From positions 128,366 to 192,365 of the forward strand of contig JAYOLL010000004.1 in NCBI GenBank assembly GCA_038120295.1: DNA of 64,000 nt. Reading direction: 5' to 3'. The DNA comes from JAYOEY01 sp038120295. GTDB lineage: Bacteria > Pseudomonadota > Alphaproteobacteria > MPNO01 > UBA2964. The notes under the pieces were generated by a model. The model was not told the origin of the DNA. It searched no databases and saw only the letters and a program-made list of their open reading frames with translations. Shown here one piece after another: positions 1-8,300 of this stretch. A program made the translations under genes and the position numbers. Every line of letters starts with the position of its first letter. Within the stretch, counting starts at the first letter, position 1.

Positions 1-1
1 G

Positions 2-1438
2 CGGATGAGCCTCAGAGCCGGCCTCGGTTCCGCTGTGGTCAGCGCCGCTTCGATTGGGGTCGGCGGGTCTGTGGGCCGGGAAGGGCCCGTGGTGCATCTC
101 GGCGCATCGCTCTGTTCATGGATTTCGCTGCGGCTGGGCCTCAGCCGGTCGCTGACCATCAATCTGCTCGGGTGCGGCGTCGCTGCCGCGATCGCGGCGT
201 CGTTCAATGCGCCGATCGCCGGGACTTTCTTTGCGCTGGAGGTGGTTATCGGCCATTACGCGCTGACCGCGTTCGCGCCCATCGTTCTGGCATCGGTCAC
301 CGGCACCATCATCTCGCGCGCCTATTTCGGCAACTTTCCTGCCTTTATCGTTCCCGAAAACACCCTGGCGACGCCCCTGGAATTCCCCGCTTTCGCCTTG
401 CTGGGCGTCGTCAGCGCCGGCGTGGCGATCGTGATGATGCGCGGCATCACCTATACGCAGGAGACCGTCGGCAAAACCCGATTGCCTGGGTGGGCCCAAC
501 CCATGGTCGGCGGGCTATGTGTCGGGATCATCGCGCTGGTGTTTCCTCAGGTTCTGGGGGTGGGGTACGGCACGACGGACGCCGCGCTCAAGGAACAGCT
601 CGACCTGTCGCTGCTGATCGCCCTGCTTGGCGCCAAGATCGTTGCCGTCGCGCTTTCCATCGGCATGGGATTCGGCGGCGGGGTGTTCAGCCCCTCTTTA
701 TTTGTCGGCGCCATGCTGGGCGGCGCCTTCGGGTTGATTGCCGCCGCGCCGTTTCCGGACCTCGCGAGCGGGCACAGCGCCTACACGCTGGTCGGCATGG
801 GGGCGGTTGCCGGCGCTGTTCTCGGTGCGCCGATTTCCACCATCCTGATCATGTTCGAACTGACCGGCGATTATGCCGTAACGGTTGCGGTGATGGTCGC
901 CGTTGTCATCGCGTCGGTCATTACGCAGCAGGTCTATTGCGGGTCCTATTTTACCCGCCAGCTTGACCGGCGAGGGTTAAACCTCAAGCGGGGCAGGGAG
1001 GTCGGGCTTCTCGCCCAGACCCATGTCGGCGACGTCATGACCTCGAAGTTCACCGCCGTAGCGCCGTTTACCCAGATGCCGGAACTGCGCGAAAAGCTGC
1101 AGGTCGCACCTCACGCCCAGCTCTTCGTCATATCCGGGGACGGTACGCTGCATGGCACGCTGACGCTCGGCGATCTGTCGGGCTCCGCCTTCGATACGTC
1201 TCTCGATGATGTCGTTAATGCCTCCGACGTGGTCCGGAAACATCCGCCCGTGTTGACGCCCGACACGGATCTGGAGGTCGCCATCAAGCTGATGGAAGAC
1301 GTTCACGAGGAACATATCGCCGTGGTCGAGAACCGGGATTCGATGAAGATGGTCGGTGTGGTGCACGAGGTCGAGGTCATGCTGGCCTATAACCGCGCCC
1401 TGATGCGCGCCCGCGCGGAAGAGCACGGGGAGCTCTAG
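2..1438 (+). CDS. ClC-family chloride channel/antiporter with C-terminal CBS pair (5' truncated by window edge)
   Basis: Membrane chloride channel or H+/Cl- exchanger of the ClC family. The visible 477 residues include the GREGP motif near residues 24-28, whose Glu is the gating glutamate in known ClC proteins, and GFGGGVFSP near residue 222, the second anion-binding segment. Hydrophobic stretches fill the first ~310 residues. A cytoplasmic pair of CBS domains follows, starting near DVMTSKF (about residue 345) and again near residue 405. The first selectivity-filter segment (GSGIP-like) and the N-terminal helices lie outside the window, so the first ATG at base 5 is internal, not the start. 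The gene converges on the protease-like gene that ends at 1516. Confidence 0.9.
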   Translation, partial: RMSLRAGLGSAVVSAASIGVGGSVGREGPVVHLGASLCSWISLRLGLSRSLTINLLGCGVAAAIAASFNAPIAGTFFALEVVIGHYALTAFAPIVLASVTGTIISRAYFGNFPAFIVPENTLATPLEFPAFALLGVVSAGVAIVMMRGITYTQETVGKTRLPGWAQPMVGGLCVGIIALVFPQVLGVGYGTTDAALKEQLDLSLLIALLGAKIVAVALSIGMGFGGGVFSPSLFVGAMLGGAFGLIAAAPFPDLASGHSAYTLVGMGAVAGAVLGAPISTILIMFELTGDYAVTVAVMVAVVIASVITQQVYCGSYFTRQLDRRGLNLKRGREVGLLAQTHVGDVMTSKFTAVAPFTQMPELREKLQVAPHAQLFVISGDGTLHGTLTLGDLSGSAFDTSLDDVVNASDVVRKHPPVLTPDTDLEVAIKLMEDVHEEHIAVVENRDSMKMVGVVHEVEVMLAYNRALMRARAEEHGEL

Positions 1439-1473
1439 AGAACGGACCGCGACGCGGCCATCTTACATTTAGG

Positions 1474-1501
1474 CGCCGGGGGCCCTCTTTCCCACCCGGC
1501 G
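1474..1501. terminator. possible hairpin between convergent genes
   Basis: CGCCGGG at 1474-1480 pairs with CCCGGCG at 1495-1501 (7-bp stem, 14-base loop) between two convergent stop codons. Neither strand has a good T run after the stem, so its role as a terminator is uncertain. Confidence 0.3.
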
Positions 1502-1515
1502 AAGAAGCAAAAAAC

Positions 1516-2517
1516 TCAGTAGCTGCGCCTGGACCGAAGCCACTGGTAGCGGTCGATCGATTTGACCTCGACGGGTTGAACGGAGACCCCGCGCAAAACG
1601 TTGACCTGAACGGCTGTGCCCGCAATCCCGGTGGCCCAGACCTTGCGATAGAAATCCGCCAGGCCCGTGACGGGTTTGCCGCCGACCCCGACCAGCAAAT
1701 CGCCTTGCTCAATGCCTGCTTTCGAGGCCGGTCCGCCTTGCGCAGTGCGCGAGACGAACAGCCGTCCGTTGATCTCGTCGGCATAGATTCCGAGCCAGGG
1801 ACGAAGAGGCAACTGGCTCCGCCCCTTGTCGAGCAGGTCGGCAAGGACGGGTTTCAGGATATCGACCGGCACGAACATGTTGCCCGGCAGGTGGGCGTCC
1901 GGCGCGATCGCGTTGTTGACGATCAGCGACCCGATACCGAGCAATTCGCCCTTGCCGGAGAACAGGGCTGCGCCCCCAAAGACAGGGTGGGCCGGCGCGG
2001 TATAGATGGCGCTTTCAAGCAGATACTCCCAGCTTCCCGCGAACGGACGACGCGAAACCACCATCGCCGGGACCGTCATGTCCTGCCCGCCATGAGAGAC
2101 CGCCAGAACGCGGTCGCGCACCTCAACGATACTCGACCGTCCCAGCGATGCCGGCTTGATGTCGAGCTTCTTAGTGGCGCGCAACAGGCCGAATCCGCTG
2201 TCGTGGTCGTACGCGATCGTCTCCGCAACGACCGTGCTGCCGTCATGGAGACCCACATCCACGGTTTCGGCTTCGAGGATCAGATACCCTATGGTCAGGA
2301 TCAGCCCGCTGGAATCGATCACCACGCCGCTGCCCTCACGGCTCGTGCCAAGGCCACGTGCGGTGCGCGCGTCGGAAGGAACGGTCGTGGTGATCTTGAC
2401 CACGGATTTAAGGAGTTCCGCCGGATCGACGACGGGTGTCGTTCTTTGAGCGGCGCTCGGCGAGGCAGCGGTGGAAAGGAAAAGGACGCAGAAAACAAGG
2501 AACCGGGAAACGGCCAT
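1516..2517 (-). CDS. HtrA-like trypsin-fold/PDZ protein lacking the catalytic triad
   Basis: A 333-residue exported protein with a signal peptide (residues 1-23, hydrophobic core then SAA-Q), a trypsin-like domain (about 35-225) and a PDZ domain (about 238-320, starting near PWLGIY). It aligns by eye with DegP/HtrA, but all three catalytic positions differ. The His segment reads LILTIGYLILEA (72-83). The Asp position reads DSGFGLL, with Gly108 where Asp is expected. The Ser segment GNSGG reads HPVFGG, with Phe180 replacing Ser. It is therefore probably a periplasmic pseudoprotease that binds substrates or partners. The start is the ATG at 2517, preceded by GGAGGT; the same reading frame continues upstream only as an artefact antisense to uvrD. 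It is divergent from uvrD across 144 bp. Confidence 0.8.
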   Translation of the reverse strand: MAVSRFLVFCVLFLSTAASPSAAQRTTPVVDPAELLKSVVKITTTVPSDARTARGLGTSREGSGVVIDSSGLILTIGYLILEAETVDVGLHDGSTVVAETIAYDHDSGFGLLRATKKLDIKPASLGRSSIVEVRDRVLAVSHGGQDMTVPAMVVSRRPFAGSWEYLLESAIYTAPAHPVFGGAALFSGKGELLGIGSLIVNNAIAPDAHLPGNMFVPVDILKPVLADLLDKGRSQLPLRPWLGIYADEINGRLFVSRTAQGGPASKAGIEQGDLLVGVGGKPVTGLADFYRKVWATGIAGTAVQVNVLRGVSVQPVEVKSIDRYQWLRSRRSY

Positions 2518-2661
2518 GGCGGCACCTCCGAACGGCGTTATGTCTGAACGATACAGGCTCCTGTTCGCCGCCGGCAAGCGGTCCCGCGTCTGGTCGCGAA
2601 TTATTGAAACGATTCGGCAAACGCCCTGAGTCTCTTCAAGGCAATGTGATAAAAATACTGC

Positions 2662-4902
2662 ATGCCCAACGATCAAGCCGTGCAGCCTGCGGCCAGCCCG
2701 CCGGCGCCCTATCTCGATACGCTCAACCCGGCGCAGCGTGGCGCCGTGGAGGCGCTTGACGGCCCGGTTCTGGTGCTTGCCGGGGCCGGGACCGGGAAAA
2801 CACGCGTCCTCACCACCCGGCTTGCCCATATTCTGGTCACGCGAAGGGCCTGGCCGTCCCAGATTCTCGCCGTCACCTTTACCAACAAGGCGGCGCGGGA
2901 AATGCGGGAGCGGGTCGCCCGGCTGGTTGGCCCGATCGCCGAGGACCTCTGGGTCGGTACCTTCCATTCGGTCGCGGCGCGTATTCTCCGGCGGCATGCG
3001 GAGCTGCTGAAGCGCAAGCCGAACTTTACGATTCTCGATACCGACGATCAGCTTCGCTTGCTCAAACAGGTGATCCAGGCAGCCGACATCGACGACAAGA
3101 AGTGGCCGGCTCGGGCGCTGCTGGCTGTAATCCAGCGCTGGAAGGACCGCGGTTTCATGCCCGACAAGGTGCCGTCGGGCGAAGTCGGAGAGTTCGCCAA
3201 CGGGCGCTCGGTCGAGCTGTACCGCGACTACCAGTCGCGGCTGGAGACACTGAACGCCTGCGATTTTGGCGATCTTCTGCTGCTCAATGTCGAGCTGTTC
3301 CGCGCCGACGCCTCCGTGCTGGCGGATTATCAGCGTCGGTTCCGCTATATCCTTGTGGACGAGTATCAGGACACCAACGTGGCGCAGTATCTGTGGCTGC
3401 GGCTTCTGGCGCAGGAGCACCGCAATCTGTGCTGCGTCGGCGACGATGACCAGTCGATCTATTCCTGGCGCGGGGCGGAGGTCGGCAATATCCTGAAATT
3501 CGAAAAGGATTTCGAGGGCGCGGCGGTTATCCGGCTGGAACAGAACTACCGGTCGACACCTGAAATATTGGCGGCGGCGTCCGGCCTGATCGCCAACAAT
3601 TCGGGGCGGCTCGGCAAAACGCTCTGGACCGAGGCCGATGGCGGCGAGAGAATCGCGGTACGGGGCGTGTGGGACGGCGAAACCGAGGCCCGGTTCGTGG
3701 CCGACGAGATCGAGGCGCTGCAGAACAGGGGCGAGCCGCTTGACGAAATCGCCGTTCTGGTTCGCGCCAGCTTCCAGATGCGCGAGTTCGAAGAGCGCTT
3801 CATCATGCTCGGCATCCCCTACCGCGTGATCGGCGGGCCGCGTTTTTACGAGCGCCAGGAAATCCGAGACGCCATCGCCTATCTGCGGGTGGTGAACCAG
3901 CCCGACGACAGCCTCGCTTTCGAGCGTATCGTCAATGTGCCCAAGCGTGGGATCGGCGCCGCCACGGTGCAGGCGTTTCACCAGCTTTCCCGCGCGCTGG
4001 ATATTCCCCTGCTCGAAGCCGCGCGTCGACTGGTCTCGACAGACGAGCTGCGGCCGCAGGCGCGGCGGACGATCACGGCGCTACTGGAAGATTTTGACAC
4101 ATGGCGCTCGCTTATCGATGCAGTCGATCACATAGAGCTTGTGGAAACCGTTCTCGATGAGAGCGGCTATACCGCCATGTGGCAAAACGACAAGTCGCCC
4201 GAGGCGCCGGGTCGGCTCGAAAATCTCAAGGAGCTGGTCAGCGGCATGGAGGAGTTCGAGGATCTGGGTTCTTTCCTTGAACATGTCAGCCTGGTGATGG
4301 AGGCGGGTCAGGCGGACGGCGGGGACATGGTCAGCCTGATGACGCTGCATGCCGCCAAGGGGCTCGAATTCGACAATGTCTTCCTTCCGGGCTGGGAAGA
4401 AGGCGTCTTTCCAAACCAGCGCACACTGGACGAGGGCGGCGCGCCGGCGCTGGAGGAAGAGCGGCGGCTCGCCTATGTCGGGCTTACCCGGGCGCGCAGG
4501 CGGGTTGCCGTCAGCTTTGCGGCCAACCGGCGTATCTATAACCAGTGGCAATCTTCCATCCCGTCGCGCTTTATCGACGAGTTGCCATCGGATCATATTG
4601 AGGCGACGACCGATCAGGGGCTCTATGGAGGGGGTCTTGCGGAGGCTGAATCGGGCTATATCCAGCAGGGAAGGGGCCCCGGTTACGAACGTCTGCGGTC
4701 CGCTCGGCAGGCGGGGCTGATCGAAGGCAGCGCTACGGTGGTTCCCGATGCCGATAGGGGCGAGATCGCCCTCGGTATGCGAATCTTTCACCAGAAATTC
4801 GGATACGGCACGATCAAGGCAATCGACGGCAACAAGCTCGAAATCGCCTTCGAAAAGGCCGGCGACAAGAAGGTGATGGACAGCTTCGTGACACCGGCCT
4901 GA
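2662..4902 (+). CDS. uvrD: ATP-dependent DNA helicase UvrD/PcrA
   Basis: SF1A 3'-5' helicase used in nucleotide excision and mismatch repair and in clearing replication obstacles. Its 746 residues show the Walker A motif GAGTGKT (41-47), the Walker B type VDEYQDTN near residue 231, QNYRS near 293 and motif V/VI sequence LMTLHAAKGLEFD near 558. The C-terminal ~45 residues (FGYGTIKAIDG...) resemble the Tudor-like RNA-polymerase-binding tail of PcrA/UvrD. Length fits the family. The gene begins at an ATG at 2662, divergent from the pseudoprotease gene, and is followed after 3 bases by prmA, so the two are probably co-transcribed. UvrD and PcrA cannot be told apart by eye. Confidence 0.95.
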   Translation: MPNDQAVQPAASPPAPYLDTLNPAQRGAVEALDGPVLVLAGAGTGKTRVLTTRLAHILVTRRAWPSQILAVTFTNKAAREMRERVARLVGPIAEDLWVGTFHSVAARILRRHAELLKRKPNFTILDTDDQLRLLKQVIQAADIDDKKWPARALLAVIQRWKDRGFMPDKVPSGEVGEFANGRSVELYRDYQSRLETLNACDFGDLLLLNVELFRADASVLADYQRRFRYILVDEYQDTNVAQYLWLRLLAQEHRNLCCVGDDDQSIYSWRGAEVGNILKFEKDFEGAAVIRLEQNYRSTPEILAAASGLIANNSGRLGKTLWTEADGGERIAVRGVWDGETEARFVADEIEALQNRGEPLDEIAVLVRASFQMREFEERFIMLGIPYRVIGGPRFYERQEIRDAIAYLRVVNQPDDSLAFERIVNVPKRGIGAATVQAFHQLSRALDIPLLEAARRLVSTDELRPQARRTITALLEDFDTWRSLIDAVDHIELVETVLDESGYTAMWQNDKSPEAPGRLENLKELVSGMEEFEDLGSFLEHVSLVMEAGQADGGDMVSLMTLHAAKGLEFDNVFLPGWEEGVFPNQRTLDEGGAPALEEERRLAYVGLTRARRRVAVSFAANRRIYNQWQSSIPSRFIDELPSDHIEATTDQGLYGGGLAEAESGYIQQGRGPGYERLRSARQAGLIEGSATVVPDADRGEIALGMRIFHQKFGYGTIKAIDGNKLEIAFEKAGDKKVMDSFVTPA

Positions 4903-4905
4903 CAG

Positions 4906-5802
4906 ATGGCGGAGGCGGATTCAGACGCAGGATGGGAAATCCGGCTGGTCGTCCCGACGCGGGAGCTGGGCGAGGCGTTCGAGGCGGCTCTGGAAGAGTT
5001 CGCGGACGCCGTGACGCTGCTGGAGCGCCAGGGAGGTGCGCCGTTCGATCTGGTCGGTTACTGCGTTGCGGCGCCCGATGAAGGGAAAATTGGGTCCCGG
5101 ATCGCGGCGATCGCCGCCGCTGCCGACATCGGGATACCCTCAGTTTCAATAGAGCGGCTGCCTGACACCGACTGGGTCAGCGCCTATCAGAACAGCGTCG
5201 GACCGCAAACCATCGGGCGGTTCTTCGTCTACCCGTCCCATTTCGACGGTGGCCTGCCGCCGGACATGATGCCGATCAGGCTCGATGCCGGAATCGCCTT
5301 TGGCACCGGCGAGCACGAAACTACCCGCGGCTGTCTGTTGACGATGGAAGCGCTTGAGGCGGGCGGGTTCCGGCCACCGGAAGTTGTCGATCTCGGCTGC
5401 GGTTCTGCGATCCTTGCCATTGGCGCGGCTCGCCTATGGCCGGATGCGCGGATTATCGCCGCCGATAACGATCCCGATGCAGTCTCCACAGCGCTCGAAA
5501 ACCTCGAACGGAACGGGTGCGCATCGCAGGTGGAAACGGTGCAAAGCGATTTTTGCGATGCGCCGCTGGTTCAGGATGCATCGCCGTTCGCGCTGATCGT
5601 CGCCAATATTCTGGCCGGGCCGCTGATCGAGAACGCGGACGCAGTTTTCAGCCGCCTGAAAGCCGACGGCCGGCTGGTCCTGTCGGGTATCCTCAATACA
5701 CAGGCCGATGACGTCGTCGCGGCGTACAGTGCGCAGGGCGCTGTCCTGCTCGACAGACAGCAACTCGGCGACTGGATGACGCTTCTTCTCGCGAAGGGAT
5801 GA
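4906..5802 (+). CDS. prmA: ribosomal protein L11 methyltransferase PrmA
   Basis: S-adenosylmethionine-dependent methyltransferase that modifies ribosomal protein L11. Its 298 residues have the PrmA-type layout: a variable N-terminal substrate domain (1-~120), then a Rossmann methyltransferase with VDLGCGSAILAIG near 161, an acidic AADNDPDA strand end and LIVANILAGPL near 230, the PrmA form of the post-motif. Upstream GTGEHETTRG is also characteristic. It starts 3 bases after uvrD and converges on a small minus-strand gene that ends at 5809. Confidence 0.93.
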   Translation: MAEADSDAGWEIRLVVPTRELGEAFEAALEEFADAVTLLERQGGAPFDLVGYCVAAPDEGKIGSRIAAIAAAADIGIPSVSIERLPDTDWVSAYQNSVGPQTIGRFFVYPSHFDGGLPPDMMPIRLDAGIAFGTGEHETTRGCLLTMEALEAGGFRPPEVVDLGCGSAILAIGAARLWPDARIIAADNDPDAVSTALENLERNGCASQVETVQSDFCDAPLVQDASPFALIVANILAGPLIENADAVFSRLKADGRLVLSGILNTQADDVVAAYSAQGAVLLDRQQLGDWMTLLLAKG

Positions 5803-5808
5803 ACGACC

Positions 5809-6108
5809 TCAGACGGTACCGATGAACCGCACGCGGGCGCTGGGTTCCGGGAGCCGGTTGGTGACGAACCGCGTGCCCGGAAATTCCGGCGCGCAGGAAT
5901 CGCGATGAATGGCTGCCTCCCGGGCAAGCCCGGAAAGGTCGGCGAGCGCCCATGGCAAGGCGCGGATCGCAGCTCCCATGCTGCCGCCGAAGGACCGCAG
6001 CGCGTCCGCCTGCTCTTTCGTTTCAGTGATCGTCCGGGCGACGCTGTCGGCCAGGTCGATATCCGCAATAAAGGGAATGCGGTGGTCTGCTTCGAGTCGA
6101 TTTGACAT
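5809..6108 (-). CDS. small hypothetical protein
   Basis: A 99-residue soluble protein of unknown function with no motif I recognise. Support for it being real: third codon positions are strongly G/C as in neighbouring genes, the ORF fills the space left by convergent prmA with a 6-base gap, and AGGACAAGG lies just before the ATG. The N-terminal part is acidic with an alpha-helical look; the C-terminal third is rich in Arg and Pro. No signal peptide or membrane segment. Confidence 0.55.
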   Translation of the reverse strand: MSNRLEADHRIPFIADIDLADSVARTITETKEQADALRSFGGSMGAAIRALPWALADLSGLAREAAIHRDSCAPEFPGTRFVTNRLPEPSARVRFIGTV

Positions 6109-6287
6109 ACCTTGTCCTGTCCTCGTTTTTCTACCAGAGTGAATTCGTGGACAGAATTACGCTCCCGATACTTTACAAACTGTTAGGAAAAATCTTTCTT
6201 GATGTTCCCATTCGACATGTCCGCCATGCATCCCGTGCATATCTCCGGAACGCCCTTTGAGGCGCCGTGCGAAGGAAGGACTTGACC

Positions 6288-8294
6288 GTGTCCGGCCGAG
6301 ATTTTGAAGCGCTGCTGCGAGATGCGGGCAGGGGGCTTTCTGTTCGAGATATCGAGGCGATCGTCGCGGGCGTCGCGGCTGCGCCTGAGGGTCTCGATCC
6401 CGATCGCTGGATGGCGCTGGTCGCGGTTTCGCCGGGTGCCGAGCTACGGGATGCGCTGCGGGTTCGTCTGGACTCTGCCCGAAACGCAGATAACGAGAGG
6501 GCGGAGCGGCCGATCGCAGACCGACTCGCAACCTTGCGGTCGGAACTTGTCCGGTGCGGGCTCGACGGTTTCCTGGTACCGCTGGCGGATGAGCATCAAT
6601 CGGAGTTTCCGCCACGCCGCACGCGACGACTCGAATGGCTGACCGGGTTTTCCGGCTCTGCGGGGATTGCCGTTATCCTGGCTGAGCGTGCCGCCCTGTT
6701 CGTCGATGGGCGCTATACGCTCCAGGCGCGGGACCAGGTCGACGGGACCCTGTTCGAGCAGCACAATATCTCCCTGATGCCGCCGCATCGCTGGATTTCG
6801 GAGAATGCCCCGAAAGGCGCCAGGATCGGTTACGATCCCTGGCTTCATACCGAAGGTGGTCTGAATGCGTTCCGGTCCGGCGCGGCGCGGGCGGGGGCCG
6901 AAATGGCGCCAGCCGAACCCAATCCGGTGGATACGGTCTGGACTGACCAGCCGGCGGCGCCGATAGCGCCGGTCGAAATCCATCCGCTGGAGTTCGCCGG
7001 TCGGGAAAGCGCGGAGAAACGCGGCGATGCCTCGAACGATGTGTTGAATTCCGGCGCGGAGGCCGTTGTTCTCAGTGCGCCGGATTCGATCAACTGGCTT
7101 TTGAATATTCGTGGCGGGGAAACGCCGAATACGCCCCTGGCGCTCGGATTCGCCGTTCTCGATGCAGGCGGCGACGTCGCGCTGTTTATGGACCCCCGGA
7201 AGTTTACGGAAGACGTTCTGCATCACCTTGGCGAGGGGGTAAGCGTTGATCCGGTGGAGGAGCTTGGTCCGCAGCTGGACAGGCTGGGACGGGATGGAAA
7301 GCGTATATTGCTGCCGTCCGGCTCAACCCCCTCGTGGATCGTGGAACGGCTGACGCGGGCGGGGGCGGAAATCGTTCCCGGCAACGATCCCTGCGTCCTG
7401 CCGAAGGCCTGCAAGAACAGCGTCGAGATTCAGGGAACCCGCAACGCCCATATCCGCGACGGCGCGGCCCTGTGCCGTTTTCTCGCCTGGCTTGAGGCGG
7501 AAGCGCCGGGCGGCGACGTGGATGAGATGTCGGCGGCAGAGAAATTGTACGAATTCCGTGCCGGAGGCGACCGGTTTCGCGGGCTCTCGTTCGAGACGAT
7601 CTCGGGCGCCGGGCCCAACGGCGCCATCGTGCATTACCGGGTGACGCCCGAAACCAACCGGCGGCTGGAGTCCGGCACGCTCTTCCTGGTGGATTCGGGT
7701 GCGCAGTATCTCGACGGCACGACCGACGTCACGCGCACGGTCGCCATCGGCGAACCCGATGCCGAGATGCGCGACCGTTTCACCCGTGTGCTCAAGGGGC
7801 ACCTGGCGGTCGCCAGCGCGCGTTTTCCCGCCGGCACTGGCGGCGGACAGCTCGATACGCTGGCGCGCGCCGCCCTGTGGCAGGCGGGCATCGATTTCGA
7901 GCACGGCACCGGCCATGGCGTCGGCTCCTATCTCGGCGTGCATGAGGGGCCGCAGAGGATCGCCAAGCGGATGGGCGACGTGCCGCTGCGCCCGGGCATG
8001 ATCGTTTCCAACGAGCCCGGCTACTACAAGGCGGGGGCGTGGGGCATCCGCATCGAGAATCTTGAGGTCGTGCGCCAGGCCCCGCCGGTTGAAGGCGCGG
8101 AGCAGGAATTCCTGTGTTTCGAGGCCCTGACGCTGGCCCCTATCGACCGCAGTCTGATCGATTTGTCGCTTATGGCGCAGCCCGAAATTGACTGGCTGAA
8201 CGCCTATCACCGGCGGGTCAGGGATACGATTGCGCCGCTGGTGGACGATACGACGGCGGCGTGGCTGGAGGAGGCGACGGGACCGCTTGGTTGA
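6288..8294 (+). CDS. pepP: Xaa-Pro aminopeptidase (M24B family) with N-terminal extension
   Basis: Metallo-aminopeptidase that removes the first residue ahead of proline. From the GTG at 6288, preceded by GGAAGGA at 7-base spacing, it is 668 residues. An in-frame GTG at 6267 is less well supported. After an unusual ~75-residue leader comes the two-part creatinase N domain (RLATLRSEL onward), then the pita-bread catalytic domain with the expected metal ligands: the two Asp in DSGAQYLDGTTD (about residue 468), His in GTGHGVGSYLGVHEGPQ, and Glu in SNEPGYY and ENLEVV. This is the long, three-domain form of aminopeptidase P. It converges on ligA with a 6-base gap. Confidence 0.88.
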   Translation: MSGRDFEALLRDAGRGLSVRDIEAIVAGVAAAPEGLDPDRWMALVAVSPGAELRDALRVRLDSARNADNERAERPIADRLATLRSELVRCGLDGFLVPLADEHQSEFPPRRTRRLEWLTGFSGSAGIAVILAERAALFVDGRYTLQARDQVDGTLFEQHNISLMPPHRWISENAPKGARIGYDPWLHTEGGLNAFRSGAARAGAEMAPAEPNPVDTVWTDQPAAPIAPVEIHPLEFAGRESAEKRGDASNDVLNSGAEAVVLSAPDSINWLLNIRGGETPNTPLALGFAVLDAGGDVALFMDPRKFTEDVLHHLGEGVSVDPVEELGPQLDRLGRDGKRILLPSGSTPSWIVERLTRAGAEIVPGNDPCVLPKACKNSVEIQGTRNAHIRDGAALCRFLAWLEAEAPGGDVDEMSAAEKLYEFRAGGDRFRGLSFETISGAGPNGAIVHYRVTPETNRRLESGTLFLVDSGAQYLDGTTDVTRTVAIGEPDAEMRDRFTRVLKGHLAVASARFPAGTGGGQLDTLARAALWQAGIDFEHGTGHGVGSYLGVHEGPQRIAKRMGDVPLRPGMIVSNEPGYYKAGAWGIRIENLEVVRQAPPVEGAEQEFLCFEALTLAPIDRSLIDLSLMAQPEIDWLNAYHRRVRDTIAPLVDDTTAAWLEEATGPLG

Positions 8295-8300
8295 GCCGGT

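Noticed and set aside
2518..3981. Long minus-strand open frame continuing upstream of the pseudoprotease, antisense to uvrD
   Set aside because: It is in frame with the pseudoprotease only by chance; the real start with GGAGGT is at 2517, and the translated part has no family resemblance while uvrD on the other strand is complete.
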